The notes under the pieces are model-generated. The model did no database searches. It was not told where the DNA came from and saw nothing but the letters and a program-made list of their open reading frames with translations. Both the position numbers and the translations under genes were made by a program. 64,000 nt of DNA from Chitinophaga polysaccharea (lineage in GTDB: Bacteria; Bacteroidota; Bacteroidia; Chitinophagales; Chitinophagaceae): NCBI RefSeq assembly GCF_902150045.1, contig NZ_CABFVU010000001.1:2728001-2792000 (forward strand), written 5' to 3'. This document shows, in pieces, positions 1-8,860 of the stretch (its first letter is position 1; every line of letters starts with the position of its first letter).

Positions 1-639
1 ATAACCGGCAGCAGAATCCCATGCCTGTAGATGATGTTCATAAAAACCATCAAAGCGGCCGCAGGCCACCCAGCAAAGGTCTATGGCTGCTGAGCCCAGC
101 CGGCGAAGGGGAATACCTTCTTTAATTATACGTTCAAATACCTCCAACGGATTATTGGGCATGTCCTGCCATTGGTAAGGAAAACCTGTTACCAGGCAGG
201 ATTTCGACACATCTGCTTTGGTGGAAACATGGATCGGCTTGCCGTTCAGGGTTGCGCCCTGGCCTTTTTCTGCTACGAACAATTCATTCATAAAGGGATT
301 GTAAACCGCTCCCAGCACCACTTCCCCGTCTTTTTCCACGCCTATGGATACACAACAGATGGGAATGCCATTGGCATAGTTAACAGTACCATCTATGGGA
401 TCAATGATCCATTTTACGGAAGAATCTGTTTTTATTTCACCTACTTCCTCACTCAGTATAAAATGATCCGGATAAGTTTCCCTGATAATGTTGATGATAG
501 CGGTTTCAGATTTTTTATCCACTTCCGTTACCAGGTCATTGACCGTACTTTTACTGCTCACCTCGAAAGGACCGTTGAAATATTGTTGCAGTATTTTTCC
601 GCTGGCTTCAGTAGCTTTGAGTAAAGTTGTTTTTAACAT
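1..639 (-). CDS. Inositol monophosphatase family protein (3' end cut by window edge)
   Basis: Mg2+-dependent sugar/inositol phosphatase of the IMPase (SuhB/CysQ-like) superfamily, cytosolic. The first 213 codons are visible on the minus strand from the ATG at 639. The metal-binding signature is clear: Glu64-Glu65 followed by DPIDGTVNY at about residues 80-88, and the second signature WDSAAG near the window edge. The family is usually about 260 residues, so roughly 50 C-terminal residues lie outside. The start is supported by the usual IMPase N-terminal helix directly after it. The exact substrate (inositol phosphate or adenosine 3',5'-bisphosphate) cannot be decided from this fragment. It is divergent from the GH3-like gene, with about 180 bp between them. 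Confidence 0.9.
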   Translation of the reverse strand, partial: MLKTTLLKATEASGKILQQYFNGPFEVSSKSTVNDLVTEVDKKSETAIINIIRETYPDHFILSEEVGEIKTDSSVKWIIDPIDGTVNYANGIPICCVSIGVEKDGEVVLGAVYNPFMNELFVAEKGQGATLNGKPIHVSTKADVSKSCLVTGFPYQWQDMPNNPLEVFERIIKEGIPLRRLGSAAIDLCWVACGRFDGFYEHHLQAWDSAAGY

Positions 640-818
640 GCCGCAAAGGTAATACGAATTACGAATTATGAATTGCGAATTATAACGTACATATTTTTTA
701 CATTTTGTATATATAGATGACTTAATGTTACCACATAATCTGTAATTCCGAATTATCAGTCAACTTATATTCAAGATTCCACTTATTTTTGTAGTTCAAT
801 TAAAGAGAGGGAAAGTTA

Positions 819-2357
819 ATGGCCATTATAGGTAATCTTATTTCCAGGTCGCTACGCATCAGGAAGAAGTTCACATTTAAATTAGGAACGCCTCGCCAAT
901 ACCAGCTGCAGGTGCTGCATCGTTTGCTGGAGAAGGCCAAGGATACGGAGTTTGGTCGCCATTACCAATTTCAGGAAGTATTGGACAGTGCTAATTTTAT
1001 AGCGCATTACCGGGAAAAAGTACCTGTGCATAACTATACCAAAATGCATGCGGAGTGGTGGTACCGCTGCCTGGAAGGCGAAGCGAACGTAAGCTGGCCG
1101 GAGAAGATCAAGTATTTTGCACTCAGCTCCGGTACTTCAGAATCAGCCAGCAAACATATACCCGTTACCAAAGCCATGCTCAGAACAGTGAAGAAAGTAG
1201 GGGTGAAGCAGCTGTATTCAATGGCCAACTTTAATATCCCGCCACGCTCTTTTGAAAAAGGCATCCTCATGCTGGGCGGCACTACTTCTTTATTTGAGAA
1301 AGGCGATTACTATGAAGGCGATATGAGCGGCATCCAGGCCAAAAATATCCCGAAATGGTTCCGCCGGTTTTACAAGCCTGGTGGCAAAATTTCCCGTAAA
1401 CCGAACTGGGAGCAGCGTATCAAGCTAATTGTGCGCAAGGCTAAAGACTGGGATGTGGGCACCGTTTGTGGCGTGCCAGCATGGGTACAGATCGTACTGG
1501 AAGAAATCATCAAATATCACGGTGTTAAAAATATCCATGAAATATGGCCTAACCTGGCGGTATACATTCATGGGGGCGTATCTTTTGAGCCTTACCGCGA
1601 CAGCTTCCAGAAGCTGCTCGGAAAGCCCATTGCGTTTATAGAAACCTATATGGCTTCTGAAGGGTCTTTTGGTTTCCAGGCAAGGCCGGGTACCAAAGGC
1701 ATTAAGCTGGTGCTGAATGCAGGTATCTTCTATGAGTTCATTCCTTTCAATGAAGAAAACTTCGACGCAGAAGGGGAAGTAAAGCCCAATCCGAAATCTT
1801 ACATGATCCACGAGGTGGTGGAAGATGTGGAATATGCCGTGATGCTGTCTACCTGCGCAGGTGCATGGCGCTACCTGATTGGCGATGTAGTGAAATTCAC
1901 TTCCGTAAAGGAGCATGAAATAGTGATTGTTGGCCGTACCAAACAGTTCCTCAGCCTTTGCGGGGAGCATATGAGTATCGACAACATGAACAAAGCCATT
2001 GATAACGTTCAGAAAAAAATGGGAATCACCATCCGTGAGTTTACCGTAGCCGGTTTCCCTTATCAGAACCTGTTTGCGCACCGTTGGTATGTAGGTACGG
2101 ATACACCGGGTGTAGATGCAGAAAAAGTACGCGAAATCATCGATCAAACCCTTGCAGAGGTAAATGATGATTATGCCGTAGAACGTTCTGCGGCCCTGAA
2201 GGAAGTATTTGTGGAGATATTACCCAATGATGCGTTTATAGATTACCTCCGTTGCAAAGGCAAGGAAGGCGCTATGAATAAGTTTCCCCGTGTAATGAAA
2301 GGTGAAAAACTGAAAGACTGGGAGAAATTTCTTGCAGGAAAAACCGTTAAGAGTTAA
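819..2357 (+). CDS. GH3 auxin-responsive promoter family protein (acyl-adenylate-forming)
   Basis: A 512-residue member of the GH3 superfamily. Plant members are ATP-dependent acyl-acid amido synthetases of the ANL fold; the bacterial substrate is unknown. The nucleotide-binding loop SSGTSES is at about residues 103-109, and a second ANL motif (TYMASEGSFG) follows near residue 280. The length matches bacterial GH3 homologues and there is no signal peptide, so it should be cytosolic. The ATG at 819 follows an A-rich stretch. A -7-like TATTTTTG lies at 784-791. A LysE-type exporter gene starts 29 bp downstream, so the two may be cotranscribed, which could mean that a conjugate made here is exported. 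That last point is inference. Confidence 0.85.
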   Translation: MAIIGNLISRSLRIRKKFTFKLGTPRQYQLQVLHRLLEKAKDTEFGRHYQFQEVLDSANFIAHYREKVPVHNYTKMHAEWWYRCLEGEANVSWPEKIKYFALSSGTSESASKHIPVTKAMLRTVKKVGVKQLYSMANFNIPPRSFEKGILMLGGTTSLFEKGDYYEGDMSGIQAKNIPKWFRRFYKPGGKISRKPNWEQRIKLIVRKAKDWDVGTVCGVPAWVQIVLEEIIKYHGVKNIHEIWPNLAVYIHGGVSFEPYRDSFQKLLGKPIAFIETYMASEGSFGFQARPGTKGIKLVLNAGIFYEFIPFNEENFDAEGEVKPNPKSYMIHEVVEDVEYAVMLSTCAGAWRYLIGDVVKFTSVKEHEIVIVGRTKQFLSLCGEHMSIDNMNKAIDNVQKKMGITIREFTVAGFPYQNLFAHRWYVGTDTPGVDAEKVREIIDQTLAEVNDDYAVERSAALKEVFVEILPNDAFIDYLRCKGKEGAMNKFPRVMKGEKLKDWEKFLAGKTVKS

Positions 2358-2386
2358 GTTGCACCTGTGACACGGAAATTATACGC

Positions 2387-3025
2387 ATGATAGCATCAAT
2401 TGTAGCGGGACTGGGGCTTGGATTATTTCTTTCTTTATCGGTAGGCCCGGTAATATTCGCGATTATTAAATACAGTATCAATAACGGCTTTAAGGCAGGG
2501 ATCAGTTTCGCACTGGGCGTGTCTTTCAGCGATATCATATTTGTGCTCACAGGTAACCTGGCTACATCTTTTATCAGCGGCCTGGAAGAATACAAAAGAT
2601 CCATAGGTATTGTAGGTGGCTTTTTACTGATAGGGATGGGCGTTTACGGACTGTTGTTTAAAAAAGTAAAGATCAGTACCGGGGATGAAAAACCGGAAAT
2701 GTTCCGCACCCACGACTATCTCAAAATATGGCTAGCCGGTTTTTTGATGAATACACTGAACCCGGGCGTTATCATTTTCTGGCTGGGGGTTTGTGTGGCC
2801 AACAGCGCTATCACGGCCGGTCACCGGATCATTATGTACGCGGTTTGCCTAAGCCTGGTATTGTCTGCAGATATCCTGAAAGTGTTTGTATCTGATAAGA
2901 TCCGTCATAAACTGACGCTTACCAATGTAGAATGGCTGAATCGTATTGCAGGGGCAAGTATGATCATTTTCGGGGTGGTGTTACTGTATAAAGTATTATT
3001 TGATGTAGGCGCAATGGGCCACTAA
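2387..3025 (+). CDS. LysE family translocator
   Basis: A 212-residue inner-membrane protein of the LysE/RhtB amino-acid exporter family. About six hydrophobic segments are visible. The N-terminal helix carries the family pattern SVGPVIFAIIKYSINNGFK and is followed by the FALGVSFSDI helix. The family exports amino acids or small metabolites by proton exchange, but the substrate here cannot be read. The gene follows the GH3-like gene by 29 bp on the same strand and ends just before a strong bidirectional terminator. Confidence 0.85.
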   Translation: MIASIVAGLGLGLFLSLSVGPVIFAIIKYSINNGFKAGISFALGVSFSDIIFVLTGNLATSFISGLEEYKRSIGIVGGFLLIGMGVYGLLFKKVKISTGDEKPEMFRTHDYLKIWLAGFLMNTLNPGVIIFWLGVCVANSAITAGHRIIMYAVCLSLVLSADILKVFVSDKIRHKLTLTNVEWLNRIAGASMIIFGVVLLYKVLFDVGAMGH

Positions 3026-3037
3026 GATATTGGTTAT

Positions 3038-3080
3038 AAAAGAAAAAGCCTTCCGTATATCACGGGAGGCTTTTTCTTTT
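3038..3080. terminator. Bidirectional intrinsic terminator
   Basis: A long stem AAAAGAAAAAGCCTTCCGT / CGGGAGGCTTTTTCTTTT with a short loop. It has T-rich tails on both strands and sits between the convergent lysE-like and korB-like genes. Confidence 0.85.
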
Positions 3081-3094
3081 ATTGGAGGTGTTTA

Positions 3095-4135
3095 TTATCC
3101 TTTGATGGTCCAGGTTTCGCTACCTGCCAGTAATTTATCCAGGTCGCCGGGGCCTTTTTTAGCCAGCGCTTCTGTTAACTGGTAGCCCATGATATCTTCA
3201 TAGGTAGGACGGAAAGCCTCGTAGAAGATACCGAACGGACGGGGTAAATGTCCTTCAATACGCACATCATCAAACATACGGGTGAGCAGTTGCGCTTTAT
3301 AGAAATCATTTTCATCATGGATCCACAGGTCGCTTTCTGAATACCCGTTGCCCAGTTCCACTACTACCGGCTTTAAGCCATCGAGACGCACCCCTTTGTT
3401 TTTGTTGGCGCCAAATACCAGCGGCTTGCCTTGTTCCACAAAAATGGTTTCATCGGCTTTGCTGCTTTTTTCTGTGAAGGCTTCAAAAGCGCCATCATTG
3501 AAGATGTTGCAGTTCTGGTATATTTCCAGGAAAGACGCGCCTTTATGCGCATGACTGCGTTTCAGCATTTCCTGCAGGTGCTTCGGATCACGGTCCATAC
3601 TGCGGGCAATAAAAGTAGCATCCGCACCCAGGGCCAGGGCCATTGGGTTAAAAGGATGGTCGATACTGCCCATTGGAGTGGATTTGGTCACCTTATTTTC
3701 TTCTGAAGTAGGAGAGTACTGTCCTTTGGTTAAACCGTAGATCTGGTTATTGAACAACATGATGTTCACGTCAAAATTACGGCGCAACAGGTGAATGGTA
3801 TGGTTACCGCCAATGGATAAGCCATCCCCGTCGCCGGTTACAATCCATACGCTCAGCTCAGGGCGCGCCGCTTTCAAACCGGAAGCGATCGCCGTGGCAC
3901 GGCCGTGGATAGAGTGCATCCCATAAGTGTTCATATAGTAAGGGAAGCGTGAAGAACAACCGATACCGGAAACGATCACAATGTTTTCGCGGGGCACTCC
4001 CAGCGAAGGCATAATAGTTTGTACCTGCTTAAGTATAGAGTAGTCGCCGCAGCCAGGGCACCAACGTACTTCCTGGTCCGTTACAAAATCTTTTGACGTA
4101 AGTGGCGCCTGCGGGGCTATAGTTGCTGTTGACAT
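3095..4135 (-). CDS. korB: 2-oxoacid:ferredoxin oxidoreductase, beta subunit
   Basis: The beta (thiamine-diphosphate) subunit of a two-subunit 2-oxoacid:ferredoxin oxidoreductase. This enzyme class converts a 2-oxoacid such as 2-oxoglutarate plus CoA to acyl-CoA, reducing ferredoxin. The 346 residues show CPGCGDY near the N-terminus, GIGCSSRFPYY, and the ThDP/Mg motif GDGDGLSIGGNH followed by NNQIYGLTKGQ. The length fits Bacteroidota KorB proteins, which are longer than the archaeal form. No alpha-subunit gene is adjacent or elsewhere in the window. The upstream neighbour on the same strand is an AhpD-like gene 66 bp away. The symbol is by family; the substrate is not proven. Confidence 0.88.
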   Translation of the reverse strand: MSTATIAPQAPLTSKDFVTDQEVRWCPGCGDYSILKQVQTIMPSLGVPRENIVIVSGIGCSSRFPYYMNTYGMHSIHGRATAIASGLKAARPELSVWIVTGDGDGLSIGGNHTIHLLRRNFDVNIMLFNNQIYGLTKGQYSPTSEENKVTKSTPMGSIDHPFNPMALALGADATFIARSMDRDPKHLQEMLKRSHAHKGASFLEIYQNCNIFNDGAFEAFTEKSSKADETIFVEQGKPLVFGANKNKGVRLDGLKPVVVELGNGYSESDLWIHDENDFYKAQLLTRMFDDVRIEGHLPRPFGIFYEAFRPTYEDIMGYQLTEALAKKGPGDLDKLLAGSETWTIKG

Positions 4136-4201
4136 TAGTATGAGTTAAAATAAAATATTATAGAGTCCGTAAAGTTACGATAGATAGCTGTAATTATCAG
4201 C

Positions 4202-4546
4202 TCACTGTGCCTGTAATTCTTCCCAGAATTCTGCCGCCCGGCGGGTATGAGGGATCACGATGGTGCCACCTACAATGTTGGCCACCGCGAATATTTCATA
4301 CATTTCTTCAGTGGTAACGCCCTGTTCATATGATTTTTCAAGATGATACTTGATACAATCATCGCAACGCAGCACCATAGATGCCACCAGCCCCAGCATT
4401 TCCTTGGTTTTGGTGCTCAGCGCTCCCTCTGCATAAGCATTGGTATCCAGGTTGAAAAGCCTGTTAATCACTTTATTCTGTTTGCCCAGTATTACCTCGT
4501 TCATCCTGGCACGGTAGTCGTTAAACTCCTGGATCGCATTGCCCAT
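4202..4546 (-). CDS. Carboxymuconolactone decarboxylase / AhpD-like protein
   Basis: A 114-residue all-helical protein of the CMD/AhpD family. The redox signature is present as Cys61-x-x-Cys64-x3-His68 (LRCDDCIKYHLE), which in AhpD-type proteins supports peroxide-linked disulfide chemistry. True gamma-carboxymuconolactone decarboxylases usually lack the CxxC pair, so an antioxidant or disulfide role is more likely. It lies 66 bp upstream of korB on the same strand and may be cotranscribed. The intergenic region upstream holds two palindromes that could be operators. Confidence 0.85.
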   Translation of the reverse strand: MGNAIQEFNDYRARMNEVILGKQNKVINRLFNLDTNAYAEGALSTKTKEMLGLVASMVLRCDDCIKYHLEKSYEQGVTTEEMYEIFAVANIVGGTIVIPHTRRAAEFWEELQAQ

Positions 4547-4620
4547 ATAACTGCTGTTTATGATGTTAGTTTATCGTTTCACCCAATAAAGCTATGAAAG
4601 GATTTACAAATATAGATTAA

Positions 4621-4729
4621 TCTACTGGTTAAGTAGACTATCTGCCCTATAACCTATATTTATGGATCATAACCAAAAGTTATCCGAGGTTAAAACGGGA
4701 TTTAAATTAGTCTATTGATATGATAGACT
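4621..4729. promoter_or_regulatory. Two palindromic candidate operator sites in a divergent promoter region
   Basis: TCTACT-5 nt-AGTAGA at 4621-4637 and AGTCTAT-7 nt-ATAGACT at 4709-4729 share the half-site TCTAYT. Both lie in the gap between the divergent AhpD-like and M28 peptidase genes. No regulator gene is adjacent, so the binding protein is unknown. Confidence 0.4.
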
Positions 4730-4782
4730 TTTGTATATTGAGCACATAAACCCTCTTTTTCAACAAGATCTGCAATCTGACA

Positions 4783-6987
4783 ATGACAACAACCAACTTC
4801 TCCCTGCTGCTGGCACTGGTACTATGCGCAGGCGGGCCCCTGCGGGCGCAGGAAAAAAAGCTTACCGGGTACGATGCTAATGCTGCCACCCGCCAGCTGG
4901 AACTGGAAAGCCGCTTCGATAAACAGTTAAGCAGCAGCCATATAGGCGAAACCATTAAAGCATTATCCTCCCAACCTCACCACATCGGCTCTGCACGGGG
5001 TAAAGCCGTAGCGGAAGACATCCGGCAGCGCTTCAAAAGCTATGGATGGGATGCTGAAATAGTGACTTACCAGGTGCTTTTCCCCACTCCAAAGGAACGT
5101 GTGTTGGAGCTTAAAGGGCCCACTGCCTATACCGCGCTGCTGAAAGAGCCCGCCCTTAAGGAAGATGCCACTTCCGGGCAGGAAGGCCAGCTGCCTACCT
5201 ATAATGCCTGGAGCGCCGATGGGGATGTGGAAGGGGAACTGGTATACGTGAATTATGGCCTCCCGGAAGATTATGAGTACCTCGACCGTGCAGGTATCAG
5301 CGTAAAAGGAAAAATAGTAATTGCCAAATACGGCCGCTCCTGGCGGGGGAGCAAGCCCAAGGTAGCACAGGAGCATGGCGCCGCCGGCTGTATTATCTAC
5401 TCCGACCCCAAAGACGATGGTTATTATGCCGGCGATGTGTATCCCAAGGGTGCTTTTAAAAATGAGTATGGGGTGCAGCGTGGCTCCGTAATGGATATCG
5501 TGATCTATCCCGGCGACCCGCTCACGCCCAACACAGGCGCCACTGCCAATGCACAGCGGCTCGATCGCCTGCAGGCGCCCAACCTGCTGAAAATACCGGT
5601 GTTGCCCATCAGCTACCATGATGCCGCTCCCTTGCTCGAATCTCTGGAAGGGCCTGTGGCACCGGACGAATGGAAAGGCGCATTGCCATTTACCTATCAT
5701 ATTGGCAGCGGCAAGACCAGGGTGCATCTGAAATTATCGTTCGACTGGCAAATACGCCCCTGCTATAATGTAATTGCCAGGCTGAAAGGCAGTGAACAAC
5801 CCGACCAATGGATTATCCGTGGTAATCATCACGACGCCTGGGTAAACGGTGCAGCCGATCCCATCAGCGGACTGGCAGCTCTCCTGGAAGAAGCCAAAGC
5901 CATTGGAGCATTGCATAAACAGGGATACCGGCCCAAACGTACATTGGTTTACTGCGCCTGGGATGGAGAAGAACCGGGCCTGCTGGGCTCTACGGAATGG
6001 GTGGAAGACCATGCCGCAGAACTGAAGGAAAAAGCAGTGGTATACATCAACTCCGATAACAATGGCCGTGGCTTCCTGAACGCCAGCGGCTCCCATGCAC
6101 TGGAAACACTGGTGAACGAAGTGGCCCGCGATATTACAGACCCGCAAACCGGGGTGAGTATCCTGGCCCGCAGGCAGGCAGCAGAAGTGCTGAAAGCGGC
6201 TACGCCAAAACTGAAAAAGGAAAAGCTGGCCAAACAAGGTATCGCCATTGGCGCCATGGGCTCGGGGTCCGACTATTCCTCCTTCCTGCAGCACCTGGGA
6301 GTGCCTTCCCTTGATTTAGGTTTTGGGGGGGAAGATGCAGGCGGAGAGTATCACTCCATCTACGATTCTTACGACGATTACACCCGGTTCAAAGATCCGG
6401 GCTTTAACTACGGGGTGGCGCTTTCCCAAACCGCCGGTCATACCGTTCTGCGTTTAGCCAATACCGTTACCCTTCCATTCGACTACCGCAAATTGTATGA
6501 AACGGTAAACGGGTATGTGAATGAGCTAACAGAGCTCACCGGCAGCCTGCGGGAATCTACAGCTGTAGAAAACCAGTTGATCCGCGACCGTAAGTACCAG
6601 CTGGCAACAGATACGGCCAAACACCTGCTGCCGCCGCTTCCCAAATCAGAAGTGCCATACCTGGATTTTTCTCCTTTGCAGAATGCCCTCATTGGGTTAG
6701 ACACGGTCACCTCATCGCTGGCGGCCAGGAAAAACCTCTCTGCTGCCGCCAACAAAAACCTTTACCAGGGAGAGCAACAGCTGTTGAACGATGCCGGCCT
6801 GCCTGCACGCAACTGGTATAAGCATACCCTGTATGCTCCCGGATTTTATACCGGCTACGGCGTTAAAACCATTCCGGGCGTAAGGGAAGCCATTGAGCAG
6901 CGCCGCTGGAAGGAAGCACAGGAGCAGATCGGCGTGGTAGCGGCGGCTGTTAACCGCCTGGCAGTGTATTTAGCGGGTATCCGTTAA
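4783..6987 (+). CDS. Secreted M28 family zinc peptidase (glutamate carboxypeptidase II-like)
   Basis: A 734-residue exported metallopeptidase of family M28, subfamily M28B. It has a signal peptide (about residues 1-22, ending LRAQ), a PA-domain-like insert (about 130-290), the M28 catalytic core, and a transferrin-receptor-like dimerisation domain at the C-terminus. Zinc ligands and the catalytic Glu are visible: HHDAW at about 349, DGEEPGLLGS at about 393, INSDNN at about 424, and HSIYDSYDD at about 523. This is the GCPII layout; such enzymes remove acidic or other C-terminal residues from peptides. It is predicted to be periplasmic or outer-membrane associated. Its stop overlaps the convergent amidase gene by 4 bp. 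Confidence 0.92.
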   Translation: MTTTNFSLLLALVLCAGGPLRAQEKKLTGYDANAATRQLELESRFDKQLSSSHIGETIKALSSQPHHIGSARGKAVAEDIRQRFKSYGWDAEIVTYQVLFPTPKERVLELKGPTAYTALLKEPALKEDATSGQEGQLPTYNAWSADGDVEGELVYVNYGLPEDYEYLDRAGISVKGKIVIAKYGRSWRGSKPKVAQEHGAAGCIIYSDPKDDGYYAGDVYPKGAFKNEYGVQRGSVMDIVIYPGDPLTPNTGATANAQRLDRLQAPNLLKIPVLPISYHDAAPLLESLEGPVAPDEWKGALPFTYHIGSGKTRVHLKLSFDWQIRPCYNVIARLKGSEQPDQWIIRGNHHDAWVNGAADPISGLAALLEEAKAIGALHKQGYRPKRTLVYCAWDGEEPGLLGSTEWVEDHAAELKEKAVVYINSDNNGRGFLNASGSHALETLVNEVARDITDPQTGVSILARRQAAEVLKAATPKLKKEKLAKQGIAIGAMGSGSDYSSFLQHLGVPSLDLGFGGEDAGGEYHSIYDSYDDYTRFKDPGFNYGVALSQTAGHTVLRLANTVTLPFDYRKLYETVNGYVNELTELTGSLRESTAVENQLIRDRKYQLATDTAKHLLPPLPKSEVPYLDFSPLQNALIGLDTVTSSLAARKNLSAAANKNLYQGEQQLLNDAGLPARNWYKHTLYAPGFYTGYGVKTIPGVREAIEQRRWKEAQEQIGVVAAAVNRLAVYLAGIR

Positions 6988-8732
6988 CGCTGCGCGGCCA
7001 CCTCCCGGAGATAGTCCTTCACGCCTTCCACGATGGCGGTTACAATTTCGCGTTGGAAGGCGGGATCCAGTACTTTTTCTTCGTCGCCGGGATTGCTGAG
7101 AAAAAGGGTTTCCACTAAGGCATCCGGGAATTCGGTAGGGTTGTTAAGAATAAAATTGAAATCCGGACTATTCCCGAAGTCGTAAAGACCGGTTTGCAGC
7201 AAGCGCTCATGGATAGCGGCATTGAGCGGTTCACAGAAAGGTTGTTTATAGTAAGTGGCGGTGCCATATACATCAACAGGATTGCCGGAAGCATTGAGGT
7301 GAATGCTCAGCAGCAGGTCAGGATTAGTTCTGCGGAAGAAGGAGAGCCTGTCTTCATTGGCAACAAACTTTTCTGTTGTGCGCGACATGATCACGGTAGC
7401 CCCTTCTTTTTCAAGTAATGTTTTCAGTTGCAGGGAAAGTACCAGTGTCATGTTTTTTTCAACGGCGCCGGTGAGGCCTGTGGCGCCGGGATTACTGCCA
7501 CCATGGCCGGGATCGAGACCTATTACCAGGTTCTTCAGCGACAGGTTTTGGGGTACGCGTTTAACCTTCACCGTGATACGGTTATTGTCATAATACACCT
7601 GGTAGCCCCACGGTGCGTGTTGCAGTGAAATCACCATACGGCATACATCCGGCGATGGCTGCCCCCAGGCTACAGATGTAATTTCTTTGGTGTTCTGGAG
7701 CAGGGTGCTGAGTCCTTTTTCTGCATAAGCGCCATGAATATCGATGATAATTTTTCTGGAAGAAACCAGTTGCGTGGAGGTATAAGGCAGTTTATCCGAC
7801 AACGCTACAGATACATAGTCATATTTTTCATCTCCCCATATTTTGGCATCGTCTGCAATGCTTATGGGGAGCTCTTCCTGGGGGATGTCGGTATCTACCA
7901 GCGGTTCAGGAATAAAGGCAGTGGTGCGGGAGGAGAGCCTTACTTTGTAATAGTCGCCCTGTCTTCCTACAATATGTAAAAGCACATCTTTATCAAGGTA
8001 GCCGATTTTATCCGGCCCCAGCCGGTCGCCATGCGGGCTTGCAGTGAGGTAGGTCATATTATCGATAGTACGGCCGGTGAACGGTATTTCATTGTGCATT
8101 ACGCTGTAGCGGTAAGGGCTGCCCAGGATAGCCGTTTCCCCGCTTTGTTTGCGCAGCCGCACCATAATTTTTCCATTCAGGAGCGAATCGCGTGGCTGTA
8201 TCACATACATCCCGCTGTAATAGCCGGGTACGCCGCCTGTTTGTGAAACGGGCATTTCCCTGAGCGGTACATCATTGAACCAGCTGGCGCTTTGACCAGG
8301 ATAGCCTTTCATCTTTATCCGCAATGTATCGCCTTCGGATAGCTGAAGGTTCCCCGATGGGGATATCTCCATATAATCTATACGGAAAATACTGGTAGCC
8401 GAAGGGGCGGGTGGCTGGTTGTAGTAATAAGTGATATTTTTCGTATATGTTTCCCCGTTAGGGGCAGTGGCAGTAACGGAATAGGTATTTCTACCGGTAG
8501 ACAGTTCATATTTTACAGCAAAGGTGCCGGTACTGTATACATGTACGGTATCGTTATTAATCCTTACTGTACAGCCAACACAGGTACGGCCTGCAATAAA
8601 TTGCCTGGAAGTACTCACATTATTTTGTTCCCTTGAAGGTTGACTGATACGCAGTGTTGCCTGGCTGCTTGCAAAAAGGGGGATACAAATGGCAACAAAA
8701 AATGTAGAAAACAACTTAGCTGATAGCGTCAT
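6984..8732 (-). CDS. N-acetylmuramoyl-L-alanine amidase (Amidase_3)
   Basis: A 582-residue exported cell-wall hydrolase. An N-terminal signal peptide (about 1-23) is followed by a long region with beta-rich, SH3- and AMIN-like segments (about 30-390), then an Amidase_3 catalytic domain (about 400-575). Zinc and catalytic residues are visible: the His in DPGHGG, the Glu in GAVEKN, the His in SIHLNAS, and the Glu in LVETLFLSNPGDE. It should cleave the amide bond between MurNAc and L-Ala in peptidoglycan during septum splitting or recycling. It is longer than E. coli AmiC because of the extra N-terminal modules. It converges with the M28 gene with a 4 bp overlap. Confidence 0.9.
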   Translation of the reverse strand: MTLSAKLFSTFFVAICIPLFASSQATLRISQPSREQNNVSTSRQFIAGRTCVGCTVRINNDTVHVYSTGTFAVKYELSTGRNTYSVTATAPNGETYTKNITYYYNQPPAPSATSIFRIDYMEISPSGNLQLSEGDTLRIKMKGYPGQSASWFNDVPLREMPVSQTGGVPGYYSGMYVIQPRDSLLNGKIMVRLRKQSGETAILGSPYRYSVMHNEIPFTGRTIDNMTYLTASPHGDRLGPDKIGYLDKDVLLHIVGRQGDYYKVRLSSRTTAFIPEPLVDTDIPQEELPISIADDAKIWGDEKYDYVSVALSDKLPYTSTQLVSSRKIIIDIHGAYAEKGLSTLLQNTKEITSVAWGQPSPDVCRMVISLQHAPWGYQVYYDNNRITVKVKRVPQNLSLKNLVIGLDPGHGGSNPGATGLTGAVEKNMTLVLSLQLKTLLEKEGATVIMSRTTEKFVANEDRLSFFRRTNPDLLLSIHLNASGNPVDVYGTATYYKQPFCEPLNAAIHERLLQTGLYDFGNSPDFNFILNNPTEFPDALVETLFLSNPGDEEKVLDPAFQREIVTAIVEGVKDYLREVAAQR

Positions 8733-8803
8733 ACCCTGTCATCAATATCTTTGAAAGATGGTAAAGATAAGCAGGTGAAGGGAATAGGAAAAAAGCATTT
8801 AGA

Positions 8804-8840
8804 AAAAATGCAGCGAAATAAAATACCCCGCTGCATTTTT
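8804..8840 (-). terminator. Intrinsic terminator after the acyl-CoA dehydrogenase gene
   Basis: The inverted repeat AAAATGCAGCG / CGCTGCATTTT has a T-run when read on the minus strand. It lies 20 bp beyond the acyl-CoA dehydrogenase stop and upstream of the amidase gene. Confidence 0.75.
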
Positions 8841-8860
8841 CAGTTGCTTTACGCCGGTTG

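Noticed and set aside
172..624. A long plus-strand ORF across the first gene
   Set aside because: It is the antisense shadow of the inositol-monophosphatase gene, whose minus-strand frame shows the family motifs.
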